Assembly (NCBI GenBank): GCA_949545755.1
Contig: CATITK010000018.1
Coordinates: forward strand, 22,811-86,810
DNA length: 64,000 bases
Direction of reading: 5' to 3'
Source: Polaribacter sejongensis
Lineage (GTDB): Bacteria; Bacteroidota; Bacteroidia; Flavobacteriales; Flavobacteriaceae
The stretch's first letter is position 1. The number at the start of each line of letters is the position of its first letter. The notes below the pieces were generated by a model. It did no database searches and was not told the DNA's origin. It saw only the letters and a list, made by a program, of their open reading frames with translations. Made by a program: the position numbers and the translations under genes. Shown here piece by piece: positions 7,528 to 16,234 of the stretch.

Positions 7528-8520
7528 ATGAAGTCTCAAAAAAATCTTGTTTTTATTACGGTTTTACTATTTTTTCTTTCTTGTATTAAAGAAGAAAAAG
7601 CAAAAGATTTTATTTTACAAGGACATGTTTTTGGTACGACCTATAAAATAGTGTATTTAAATGCATCTAAAAATTATCAAAAATCGATTGATAGTTTATT
7701 CCTCTTAATGAATAAATCTTTGTCAACCTATATTCCTACTTCGGATATTTCAAAAATTAACAAAGGAGATACGACGATAGTTGTAGATGACTTATTTTTA
7801 GAAGTTTTTAAAAAATCAAAAAAAATTCATAAAGAAACCAATGGTTATTTTGATCCAACTGTTGGTAATCTAGTAAATGTATGGGGATTTGGACCGCAAA
7901 GAGGAAAGAAAAATTTAACACAAGAAGCGTTGAAAGCACAAATGCAATTTGTATCCTTGGATAAGGTAACTATTCTTGATAGAAAAGTTTATAAGAAATA
8001 CGAAGAAATTTATTTAGATTTTAATGCGATTGCAAAAGGATTTGGAATAGATATTGTCGCACGCTTTTTAGAACGTAAAAAAATAAAGAATTATCTGATT
8101 GAAGTTGGAGGGGAGATTCGTGCGAAAGGTAAGAAAGCAAATAATATTTCTTGGGCTATTCAGTTAGTAGATCCGATTCATAAGGACGGTTCTAAGGGAT
8201 TTAAGATAATAAATTTATCTGATAAATCGATGGCCACCTCTGGTAATTATAGAAAGTTTAGAGTAGCTGAAAATGGACAGAAATTTGTGCATACGATTAA
8301 TCCCAAAACAGGTTTTGCAAAAGAGAGTAATCTATTAAGTGCTTCTGTAATAGCTGATTTAGATTGTGCAGACGTAGATGCTTATGCAACTGCTTTTATG
8401 GCGATGGGTTATGAGAAATCAAAAAAATTCTTAGAAAAACATAAAAATTTGGATGGTATTTTATTGTTTGTTGATGAAAATGGTCGTTTAAAAGAATACA
8501 AAACAAGAGATTTTAAGTAG
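7528..8520 (+). CDS. apbE: FAD:protein FMN transferase (ApbE), lipoprotein
   Basis: The 330-residue form starting at the ATG is preferred over a TTG seven codons earlier, because it gives a compact lipoprotein signal ending LLFFLSC. ApbE attaches FMN from FAD to threonine of target proteins such as NqrB/NqrC and RnfG, outside the inner membrane. Visible blocks are GHVFGTTYKI, DPTVGNLVNVWGFGP, LDFNAIAKGFGID (flavin/Mg site), IEVGGEIRAKG and HTINPKTG near the C-terminus. Nothing conserved appears missing. Its Nqr targets are not in the window. Confidence 0.93.
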   Translation: MKSQKNLVFITVLLFFLSCIKEEKAKDFILQGHVFGTTYKIVYLNASKNYQKSIDSLFLLMNKSLSTYIPTSDISKINKGDTTIVVDDLFLEVFKKSKKIHKETNGYFDPTVGNLVNVWGFGPQRGKKNLTQEALKAQMQFVSLDKVTILDRKVYKKYEEIYLDFNAIAKGFGIDIVARFLERKKIKNYLIEVGGEIRAKGKKANNISWAIQLVDPIHKDGSKGFKIINLSDKSMATSGNYRKFRVAENGQKFVHTINPKTGFAKESNLLSASVIADLDCADVDAYATAFMAMGYEKSKKFLEKHKNLDGILLFVDENGRLKEYKTRDFK

Positions 8521-8667
8521 GGTATTTTAGGCAACATTAATTCTACTTTTAATATTTTTGGGAGTTCCAATGAATTCGCTAATTCCATTGAAAAAAAATC
8601 TAAATAACCTAGTTAGACAAAAATTAAATAAATATTTAAAAGTGCTGTTGGTAGATGCTTTAGCAGA

Positions 8668-9453
8668 TTATTTCTTATAGCAAACAGGCAAAATTTCATG
8701 CTGCATTAAGCAAAATTCGATGCATTTTTCTGAACTAATATTTTTTGTGTAATCAATCTCATCGACCTTAAAGCCAACGGAGCGAAGCTTATCAAAATAA
8801 TCTCTACCATAAATTCGTACATGGTCATACTGCCCAAATATTTTAGCCCGCTCTTTTCTGTCTGTAATCGTGTCATCTTCAAAAGTTTTTTCTCTAGAAA
8901 TGTCTTGAGGTATTTGAAAAATCCCCATTCCTTTTGGCTTTAAAATACGATATAGTTCTTGCATCGCTTTTGTGTCATCTGTAATGTGTTCTAATACATG
9001 GTTACAAAAAACAACATCAAATGAATTTTCTTTAAAAGGTAAATTGCAAATATCAGCTTTAATGTCTGCAATTGGAGATTCTAAATCTGAAGTAATGTAA
9101 TCTAAATTTTTTTGCTTTCTAAAAATTTCTAAAAAACATTGTTCCGGAGCAATATGTAACGTTTTTATTTTTTTTTGTGATGTAAAAAAATCAGTATCAT
9201 CTCTTAAAAAAAGCCACATTAATCGATGTCTCTCCAGGGATAGGGTAGAAGGTGAAAGTGCATTTTCTCTTTGTATCCCATATCCATAAGGTAAAAATTT
9301 ACGAAAACTTTTTCCATCTATAGGGTCTGTAAATTTATCTCCTTTTAGAAAAAAAGCAATGATGGGCCTTACAAGATAACTAACTCTTATTAACCAAGGT
9401 CTTGGTATTGTATTTAATATGGATTTGAATATTTTGTCTGACACAGGTTTCAC
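8668..9453 (-). CDS. Class I SAM-dependent methyltransferase
   Basis: A 261-residue methyltransferase. The central Methyltransf_11 core is visible: LHIAPEQCFLEIFR in the place of motif I, ADICNLPF, then FDVVFCNHVLEHITDD and ELYRILKPKGMGIFQIP. The N-terminal 80 residues (including two hydrophobic patches and KSFRKFLPYGYG) are characteristic of a flavobacterial family without known substrate. Motif I lacks the usual GxGxG, having HIAPE instead, yet the later motifs are good. Small molecule or lipid methylation is possible; I do not assign a substrate. Confidence 0.8.
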   Translation of the reverse strand: MKPVSDKIFKSILNTIPRPWLIRVSYLVRPIIAFFLKGDKFTDPIDGKSFRKFLPYGYGIQRENALSPSTLSLERHRLMWLFLRDDTDFFTSQKKIKTLHIAPEQCFLEIFRKQKNLDYITSDLESPIADIKADICNLPFKENSFDVVFCNHVLEHITDDTKAMQELYRILKPKGMGIFQIPQDISREKTFEDDTITDRKERAKIFGQYDHVRIYGRDYFDKLRSVGFKVDEIDYTKNISSEKCIEFCLMQHEILPVCYKK

Positions 9454-9480
9454 ATATAATAGTTAATTCTTACAAAGGAT

Positions 9481-9702
9481 TTATACTTTTTGAGTGAATA
9501 TGTATTTATATAAAATTACTCTTTTATTTTTTAATTTATCTTCACCAAAGTAAATTTTTAAATCAACTAATTAATTTAATATTGATTTTACAAATGAAGA
9601 AGTTAAATACTATTTAGCTTTTATTTCTAATACAATTTTATCACCTATTATAAAATCTAATCGATATTCATGGGCAAGAATATTTCCGTATAATTTTAAC
9701 AT
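9481..9702 (-). pseudogene. Decayed GxxExxY protein (PD-(D/E)XK nuclease fold)
   Basis: Reading one frame on the minus strand from an ATG at 9702 gives AHEYRLDFIIGDKIVLEIKA, then TAG, then SSFVKSILN, then TAA, then LVDLKIYFGEDKLKNKRVIL and a final stop at 9481. The first piece matches the YRxDFxxxxxIxxExKA core of GxxExxY proteins (D...ExK active-site pattern). The second and third match their conserved LNYL...GLLINFG...L..KR tail. Two in-frame stops and the loss of the N-terminal GxxExxY half show it is dead. All pieces staying in one frame argues for fairly recent decay by point mutation plus a 5' deletion. Confidence 0.6.
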
Positions 9703-9741
9703 TCTATCAATGATGATATGTGAAACCTTTGTTAAAATAAC

Positions 9742-10545
9742 TTATTGTCTAAATTCATCTTCTTCATCAGTAACAATTCCTAATGCTTCATGTACATATT
9801 TAAAAGTAGAAAGTAATTCTGGTTTTCCATTAACAATCGCAACATCATGCTCAAAATGAGCAGAAGGTTTGTTGTCTAAAGTCGTAATTGTCCAACCATC
9901 ACTATGTTGTCTAATTTTATAAGTACCTAAATTAGTCATAGGTTCTATGGCAACAACCATTCCTTCAGCAAATTTCTTTCCTCTTCCTCTTTTTCCGTAA
10001 TTTGGCATTTCTGGATCTTCATGCATTTCTCTTCCTAATCCGTGACCTACGAGTTCTCTTACAACTCCATACCCATGATCTTCCGTGAATTTTTGAATAG
10101 CAAAACCAACATCGCCAACTCTATTTCCTGCTTTAAATTCACGAATACCAATATATAAACTTTGTCTAGTTACCTCTAGAAGTCTTTTAGTTTCTGGGGA
10201 AATTTCTCCAACAGCAAATGTATAGGCATGGTCTCCATAAAAACCATTCTTTTTTGAACCACAATCTATAGAAATAATATCGCCTTCAAGTAATGGTTTG
10301 TTATTTGGAATGCCATGCACAACCTGATCATTAGGACTCACACAAAGCGTATTTGGGAAATCATATAATCCTAAAAAACCAGGAATTGCACCCTCGGATC
10401 TTATAAAGTCTTCGGCAAGTTTGTCTAAATATAAAGTGGAAACACCCGGTTTTACTTCTTTAGCAAGCATGCCTAATGTTTTGGAAACTATTAACGCACT
10501 TTCGCGCATAATTTCTATTTCTTCTTTGGTTTTTATCTTAATCAT
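9742..10545 (-). CDS. map: Type I methionine aminopeptidase
   Basis: A 267-residue cytoplasmic metallopeptidase that removes the initiator methionine from nascent proteins. The metal ligands are all visible: D94 (SIDCGS), D105 (YGDHAY), H168 (GHGLGREMHEDP), E201 (VAIEPM) and E232 (AHFEHDVAI). H77 in VVHGIP is the substrate-site histidine. Length and motifs are ordinary, with no SecA-type zinc N-terminus. The gene is followed by the decayed GxxExxY fragment and preceded by a region of broken coding sequence, so it probably has its own promoter. Confidence 0.96.
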   Translation of the reverse strand: MIKIKTKEEIEIMRESALIVSKTLGMLAKEVKPGVSTLYLDKLAEDFIRSEGAIPGFLGLYDFPNTLCVSPNDQVVHGIPNNKPLLEGDIISIDCGSKKNGFYGDHAYTFAVGEISPETKRLLEVTRQSLYIGIREFKAGNRVGDVGFAIQKFTEDHGYGVVRELVGHGLGREMHEDPEMPNYGKRGRGKKFAEGMVVAIEPMTNLGTYKIRQHSDGWTITTLDNKPSAHFEHDVAIVNGKPELLSTFKYVHEALGIVTDEEDEFRQ

Positions 10546-10908
10546 ATTAAAAATATATTGAACTGCAAAGTTACTATATTTCTTAAGAAATGCTTCTTAA
10601 GAAAAAACAAAGAAGTAGCTTACTTACTTTTGTCATCTGAATACTTATAAGTATTTCCAGTAAGGACTTTAGTAAATCTTTTTCTATAAATTTACGAGCG
10701 TATTCAGCATGTCTATCAATCTCTTTCTTTTATAGAAAAGAAAAGTAGGACTCTTATGGCATCAAAATCTTGTTCTAAATTAACAGGAGTTTTTTTAATA
10801 TTGCCAACTTAATCAATTCAAAATTGATTAAGTTGAAATTTGCTTGTGTTAAGATTTTGTATAAGAGGGTGGGCTCTTTTGCTTCCCCCATACTAAGTTC
10901 CTATAAAA
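10546..10908. other. Gene-free stretch with possible coding remnants and a hairpin
   Basis: On the minus strand short coding-like pieces appear in different frames: TPVNLEQDFDAI, then EIDRHAEYARKFIEK, then FTKVLTGNTYKYSDDKSK and a stop. They could be the frameshifted end of a lost protein, but I do not recognise the family. A 14-bp perfect hairpin (CAACTTAATCAATT with 3-base loop) lies at 10805-10835, about 75 bases after the gpmI stop, without a T-run. Confidence 0.3.
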
Positions 10909-12426
10909 TTAAAGCAAAGAATTTTGCGTCATTTCTTTTGGTTTTTCTACACCTATCAAATCTAAGATTGTAGGAGCAATATCACCTAATACACCATTTT
11001 TTATTGATTTTATCTCTTTGTCAATTAAAATGAAAGGTACTGGATTTGTGGTATGTGCTGTATTAGGAGAGCCATCAGGATTCATCATTGTTTCACAATT
11101 ACCATGGTCAGCAATTAATAAGATGGAATATCCATTTTCTAAACCTGTTTCTATCACTGATTTTGCACATTCATCTACAGCTTCACATGCTTTTATTGCA
11201 GCATCCATCATTCCAGTATGCCCAACCATATCACCGTTTGCAAAGTTTAAACAAACAAAATCTGCTTCACCTTTTTCTAAATCCTCACAAAGTGCGTCTT
11301 TTAATTCATATGCAGACATTTCTGGTTTTAAATCGTATGTTGCTACTTTTGGTGAGTTTCTTAAAATACGAGATTCGCCTTCAAAAGGAGCTTCTTGTCC
11401 TCCTGAAAAGAAAAAAGTTACGTGCGGATATTTTTCTGTTTCAGCAATTCTAATCTGTTTTTTTCCTGCAGCAGATAAAACTTCTCCTAGGGTGTTTTTA
11501 ATATTATTCGTACTATAAATAGTATTTATTCCTGTGAAAGAGGCATCATATAAAGTCATCGTTGTAAAGTACAAGTCTAATTTTTTCATATCGAATTCTG
11601 GAAAATCATTTTGCGATAATGCATTGGTTAATTCCCTTCCTCTGTCCGTTCTATAGTTAAAGAAAATAATTGCGTCCCCCTCTTTTATTTGTGTTTTTGG
11701 TGATCCATCTTTATGGGTTATAATAATTGGTTTGTGAAATTCATCCGTTAAATTATTGTCATAATTTTTATTGATTGTAGCTAAAATATCGGTGGTTTTT
11801 TCACCAATTGCATTGACAATTCCATCATAAGCTATTTTAACACGCTCCCATCTGTTATCTCTATCCATTGCATAATAACGCCCAGTAACAGAAGCCAATT
11901 CGCCTGTACTTTCTTTCATGTATTCCTGAACTTCGTTGATGAAATAGGTTCCAGATTTTGGATCACAATCACGACCATCTGTAAATGCATGTAAAAAGAC
12001 ATTATCAACTTCATTCTCTTTTGCCACATCTAATATTCCTTTTAAATGTTCAATGTGAGCATGAATTCCTCCATTTGAGACCAACCCCAATAGATGAACA
12101 TTTTTGTTGTTTTCCTTGGCATATTTGAAAGTGTCTAATAAGACTTTTTCTTTGCCTAAAGTTTTTTCTTTAACCGCTTTATTGATACGCGCTAAGTTTT
12201 GATAAACAATCCTACCAGCACCTAAATTCATGTGACCAACTTCAGAATTTCCCATTTGCCCTTCTGGTAAACCTACATGTTCTCCGTCTGTTCTTAATTC
12301 TGCATTAGGATATCTATCATACAAACCATTAATATATGGCGTTTTTGCGTTGTAAATAGCGGATACTTTTGGGTCTTGTGTAATTCCCCAACCATCCAAA
12401 ATCATCAATATAACTTTCTTATTCAT
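10909..12426 (-). CDS. gpmI: 2,3-bisphosphoglycerate-independent phosphoglycerate mutase
   Basis: A 505-residue cytoplasmic glycolytic enzyme interconverting 3- and 2-phosphoglycerate with two Mn ions. D11 (LMILDGWG) and the phosphorylated S61 (GNSEVGHMNLGAGR) are present, as are HAFTDGRDCDP, NYRTDRGRE, the GDMVGHTG metal block and ADHGNCE near the C-terminus. Length is standard for the family. Its neighbours are unrelated, and its upstream gap contains only a weak hairpin. Confidence 0.97.
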   Translation of the reverse strand: MNKKVILMILDGWGITQDPKVSAIYNAKTPYINGLYDRYPNAELRTDGEHVGLPEGQMGNSEVGHMNLGAGRIVYQNLARINKAVKEKTLGKEKVLLDTFKYAKENNKNVHLLGLVSNGGIHAHIEHLKGILDVAKENEVDNVFLHAFTDGRDCDPKSGTYFINEVQEYMKESTGELASVTGRYYAMDRDNRWERVKIAYDGIVNAIGEKTTDILATINKNYDNNLTDEFHKPIIITHKDGSPKTQIKEGDAIIFFNYRTDRGRELTNALSQNDFPEFDMKKLDLYFTTMTLYDASFTGINTIYSTNNIKNTLGEVLSAAGKKQIRIAETEKYPHVTFFFSGGQEAPFEGESRILRNSPKVATYDLKPEMSAYELKDALCEDLEKGEADFVCLNFANGDMVGHTGMMDAAIKACEAVDECAKSVIETGLENGYSILLIADHGNCETMMNPDGSPNTAHTTNPVPFILIDKEIKSIKNGVLGDIAPTILDLIGVEKPKEMTQNSLL

Positions 12427-12666
12427 TGTCTCTAAAATTGAACAGTAAAAATAAGAAATATTTTGGTTTTTTAATTTTTTTTTTCACGAAACCGATAGCG
12501 TGAAATTAAAAATGTATTTCGCTTTTAAAAAGGTAAAAAAAAGGTTGTTTTAAAAAAAAACATAAAAACCAAATGAGTTTTTTAGGAGGGTAATTCCTTT
12601 TCTATAGATATTGATATTAGAAAGGACCTACAAAAATAATCAAATCTCGGACGGTTAAGGTTGGTG

Positions 12667-13689
12667 TTAAATACCTTTTAAGCGTGCTATGAAATTTCTA
12701 AAATCGTCTTTATTAGGAGGAGCAACGTCAAAGGGTAAAATGTTCCATTCATTATTTTTATTAAAAATAGTAAAGTTAAAAACGGACGTAGTTGCATCTT
12801 CTGGGTTTATCATTGGGTACCGTAAATCTACAAACTTATAAGTGCCCACTTTCTCTTTTCTTGAGAGGTTGTAATAATGATTACTAAACCATACTAAGGA
12901 TTGCAAATTGTCATCGTTCATATCAATTAAATCATGATTTTTTTCAACCGTAATAATGTTTTTTGATACCGCGCTTTTATCAAATAAAGAATAAAATGTT
13001 AAGTGATATTGAGTTTCACTTTCTGCAACGGAATACCACAAAAAATTATTTAAAATGGTAGGTTGTGCAGAAAATCGATTGAAGGAAATTCCTGCTTTTT
13101 CGAATGATTTTTTAAAAACAGCATCCATATGTATTTTATTGATAATTGTAAAAATCATGTAAACAGAACTGATGTATATGCCTGCTTTTAACCACCAAGT
13201 TCTTCGGGTTTTTTTTCTATTGAAAAACATCATAATGATTAAACATAACAAAAATGGAACTGTATACATTGGGTCTGCTACAGAGATGTTGTTAAAAGCA
13301 ACTCTGTAATTAGAAAATGGTGCAAATAACTGTGTTCCATAAGGTGTAAAACAATCTAAAAGAGGGTGTGTAAAAATGGATAAAAAGTAAAGCCAAATCC
13401 AATCTTTCAGATTGGTAGTGTGCTTTCTTTTTCCAAAATCATAAAGTTTGTAAGTGATCCATCCAAAGAAAAAACAGCCCAAAACTGCAAATAAAATAGA
13501 ATGCATAACACCTCTATGAAAAGCCATTACTTGTATTTCATTAGTATATAAAAGTTTACCAACAAAAACATCTAAATCAGGAATTGTACCACCAATAGCA
13601 CCAAAAAGTAATGCTCTATTACCGATTTTTTTCCCTAAAATTACTTCGCCACAAGCAGCGCCTAATACAATTTGGGTTAATGAGTCCAT
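12667..13689 (-). CDS. YdjM/DUF457-type membrane-bound metal-dependent hydrolase
   Basis: A 340-residue inner-membrane protein. The N-terminal half is the YdjM domain: MDSLTQIVLGAACGEV, GGTIPDLDV, FHRGVMHSI and THPLLDCFTPYG carry the conserved Asp/His residues of the putative metal site between four to five hydrophobic helices. The C-terminal 150 residues are a soluble domain after one more helix. The family is called metal-dependent hydrolase by fold; the substrate is unknown, though related proteins respond to DNA damage in E. coli. It is divergent from the antiporter gene, with 79 bases between them. Confidence 0.82.
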   Translation of the reverse strand: MDSLTQIVLGAACGEVILGKKIGNRALLFGAIGGTIPDLDVFVGKLLYTNEIQVMAFHRGVMHSILFAVLGCFFFGWITYKLYDFGKRKHTTNLKDWIWLYFLSIFTHPLLDCFTPYGTQLFAPFSNYRVAFNNISVADPMYTVPFLLCLIIMMFFNRKKTRRTWWLKAGIYISSVYMIFTIINKIHMDAVFKKSFEKAGISFNRFSAQPTILNNFLWYSVAESETQYHLTFYSLFDKSAVSKNIITVEKNHDLIDMNDDNLQSLVWFSNHYYNLSRKEKVGTYKFVDLRYPMINPEDATTSVFNFTIFNKNNEWNILPFDVAPPNKDDFRNFIARLKGI

Positions 13690-13768
13690 GAAAGCAAAAG
13701 TAAGTCAACAGATTCAATTTGCATAACATTTTCTTATATCGTAACATTACAAGACGAAAATTTATAGA

Positions 13769-15433
13769 ATGCAAGACGAAACAAATTTATCAGAAATTAA
13801 AATAGAAGGTCAGAAAATAATAGAGCGTAAAGAACTGAGTTTATTTGAGTCACTAATTCCAGTTCTAATTTTAATGAGTTTGTTAGCATATAATGTTTTT
13901 TATGCTGATGGCATTTGGTTTGGAGATTATTCTAATCAATATATTCTTTTGGTTGGTGGTGTCTTTGCATGCGGCATTGGTTTTTTAAATAAGGTTTCTC
14001 TTAGCGAGATGATTGTTGAAGTTTGGGAGAACTGGAAAAGTGTTTTTGTGCCAATTCTAATTCTTTTTTTAGTAGGTGCATTGATGGGTACTTGGCTAAT
14101 TAGTGGAATTATACCAGCCTTTGTTTATTTTGGGTTACAAGTTTTAAGCCCAGAAATTTTTTTACCAGCATCTGTTGTTATTGCTGCAATTATTTCTATT
14201 GCAACCGGTAGTTCTTGGACCACTTCTGCAACCGTTGGTATTGCTTTAGTGAGTATTGGAAGCGCATTAGGAATTCCAATAGGAATGATTGCGGGAGCTG
14301 TTATTTCTGGCGCTTATTTTGGAGATAAAATGTCGCCACTTTCAGATACCACAAATTTGGCGGCAGCCATGGCAGGTACAAATTTGTTTACACATATAAA
14401 ATATATGTATATAACGACAGTTCCAACAATAATAGTAACTTTAATTGTATTTGCGGTTTTAAGTGTAAATGTAACAGCGACAGGAACTACAGATATTACT
14501 TTTATTTTACAAACTATAGATGCTTATTTTAATATTACACCTTGGCTATTTATAGTTCCTTGTTCTGTAATTATTTTAATTATTTTAAAAATAAAACCTT
14601 TAATAGCTTTAGTCACTGGTGTTGTTTTAGCGGCCATTTTTGCAATGGTCTTTCAATCAAACCTTATTCATTCTTTGTCAGAGAATAAGACGAATTTTAT
14701 TGCAAACGCAGTTTTAACAGATGTCAATATTGCTATTGATGAATCAGCATATATTGCTGTATTTTCAGACACTGATTTAAAAAAAATAAAGAAGGATAAA
14801 AATTTAAAGAACCTATTTACAGATGTTGATTTAGAAGGAGTTTATACAAAGAAGGTTTTAGTAAATTTCTTTTCTTCGACTGCTGTCTCTCAAGACCTTG
14901 TTCAGTTTAAGGCGGAAAATTTAGAGAAGTTAATTACCATTAAAAGGTTGAAAAAACTATTTAGTTCTGCTGGAATGAATGGAATGATTTGGACAATTTT
15001 ATTAATTGTTTGTGCAATGGTTTTTGGAGGGATTATGGATGCTATTGGTGCGTTGGCAAAAATAACGAAGAGCTTGTTATCTGTAGCAACTTCTGTTTTT
15101 GGTTTATTCGCAAGTACCGTTGTCAGTTGTTTAGGTTTAAATATCATTACTTCAGACCAATATTTAGCATTAGTGATACCCGGTAAAATGTTTAAAAAAG
15201 CATATGAAGATAAAGGATTGGCACCAGAAAATTTAAGTAGAACTTTAGAGGATTCGGGTACTGTAACTTCTGTTTTAATCCCTTGGAACACTTGTGGCGC
15301 TTATCAGTCTAGTGTGCTAGGAGTTGGCGTTAGTGAATATTTCTTTTATGCAATTTTCAATTGGTTAAGTCCTTTTACAACCTTGTTATTTGCCGCTTTA
15401 AATATTAAAATTAGGCAATTAATTAAAAAATAA
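13769..15433 (+). CDS. nhaC: Na+/H+ antiporter, NhaC family
   Basis: A 554-residue polytopic inner-membrane protein with about eleven to twelve hydrophobic helices. Family blocks include GSSWTTSATVGIALV, SGAYFGDKMSPLSDTTNLAAA and, near the C-terminus, LEDSGTVTSVLIPWNTCG, the unwound-helix signatures of NhaC. A soluble insert of about 90 residues (residues 300-390, rich in Lys and Asp) interrupts the membrane part; such inserts are usual in the flavobacterial branch. It exports sodium using the proton gradient, consistent with a marine habitat. Confidence 0.92.
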   Translation: MQDETNLSEIKIEGQKIIERKELSLFESLIPVLILMSLLAYNVFYADGIWFGDYSNQYILLVGGVFACGIGFLNKVSLSEMIVEVWENWKSVFVPILILFLVGALMGTWLISGIIPAFVYFGLQVLSPEIFLPASVVIAAIISIATGSSWTTSATVGIALVSIGSALGIPIGMIAGAVISGAYFGDKMSPLSDTTNLAAAMAGTNLFTHIKYMYITTVPTIIVTLIVFAVLSVNVTATGTTDITFILQTIDAYFNITPWLFIVPCSVIILIILKIKPLIALVTGVVLAAIFAMVFQSNLIHSLSENKTNFIANAVLTDVNIAIDESAYIAVFSDTDLKKIKKDKNLKNLFTDVDLEGVYTKKVLVNFFSSTAVSQDLVQFKAENLEKLITIKRLKKLFSSAGMNGMIWTILLIVCAMVFGGIMDAIGALAKITKSLLSVATSVFGLFASTVVSCLGLNIITSDQYLALVIPGKMFKKAYEDKGLAPENLSRTLEDSGTVTSVLIPWNTCGAYQSSVLGVGVSEYFFYAIFNWLSPFTTLLFAALNIKIRQLIKK

Positions 15434-15460
15434 AGGATTTAATTCCTACTTTATTTTATA

Positions 15461-16060
15461 TCACAATTTTAACTTTAATTGTTCGGGCAATAACTTAAAT
15501 GTTTTTCTGTGATACTTGGTGATACCAAATTCGCGAATTCCATTTCGATGTTCTTTTGTTGGGTACCCTTTGTTTTTTTTCCAATTATACATGGGAAATT
15601 CTAGATCAATCTTTGCCATATATTCATCTCTATACGTTTTTGCTAAAACGGAAGCTGCAGCAATACTCAAATATTTTGAATCCCCTTTTACAATTGTCTT
15701 ATGAGGAATGTCTCTGTAATCTCGAAACTTATTTCCATCAACAATAATGAACTCTGGTTGTGTTTTGAGCATTTCAATAGAACGATGCATGCCCGTAATT
15801 GAAGCTTGCAAAACATTGATCTTATCAACTTCATCTTGCCATACAAAAGAGACTCCAAAAGCAAGGGCATTTTCTTCAATTATAGGACGCAATTCATCTC
15901 TTTTTTTTTCAGACAATTGTTTCGAATCATTTAAGAAGGGATGTTTAAAATCTTTAGGTAAAATTACAGCTGCTGCCACTACTGGTCCAGCTAAACAGCC
16001 TCTTCCAGCTTCATCTGTACCGGCTTCTAAAGAAAAGTTACTATAATTAGGTGCTAACAT
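15461..16060 (-). CDS. rnhB: Ribonuclease HII
   Basis: A 199-residue RNase HII, which cuts RNA in RNA-DNA hybrids and single ribonucleotides in DNA. The catalytic signature [20 protein letters not shown] places D16 and E17, with a further acidic block IIVDGNKF (about 106-113) and [16 protein letters not shown]-terminal [14 protein letters not shown] is the conserved substrate-binding tail. It converges with nhaC and is divergent from the porin gene. Confidence 0.96.
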   Translation of the reverse strand: MLAPNYSNFSLEAGTDEAGRGCLAGPVVAAAVILPKDFKHPFLNDSKQLSEKKRDELRPIIEENALAFGVSFVWQDEVDKINVLQASITGMHRSIEMLKTQPEFIIVDGNKFRDYRDIPHKTIVKGDSKYLSIAAASVLAKTYRDEYMAKIDLEFPMYNWKKNKGYPTKEHRNGIREFGITKYHRKTFKLLPEQLKLKL

Positions 16061-16209
16061 TTTACAAAGAAAAGATTTTTTTTTCTTCTAAATTCCTAAT
16101 TACTCAATCAAATTGAACATCAATTCCATAGGAATGACAATTTTAAGATCTTTATTTTAATTAACAGCTTTCAACATAATTATTAACGATTATTTTCGTT
16201 TTATTATTT

Positions 16210-16217
16210 TACATTTG
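16210..16217 (+). promoter_or_regulatory. TAnnTTTG promoter box before the porin gene
   Basis: TACATTTG sits 17 bases before the ATG of the putative porin, in the divergent gap with rnhB. A -33 TTG was not clear. Confidence 0.5.
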
Positions 16218-16234
16218 CATTGCATAAATAAGCT

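Noticed and set aside
8570..8680. 36-codon plus-strand frame after apbE
   Set aside because: No recognisable sequence, and it runs into the end of the convergent methyltransferase gene.
10805..10835. Perfect 14-bp hairpin after gpmI as terminator
   Set aside because: Both sides lack a T-run, so I only mention it in the gap entry.
12482..12505. TTTCACG/CGTGAAA hairpin upstream of gpmI
   Set aside because: Stem is 7 bp with no T-run on the minus strand, so neither terminator nor operator can be supported.
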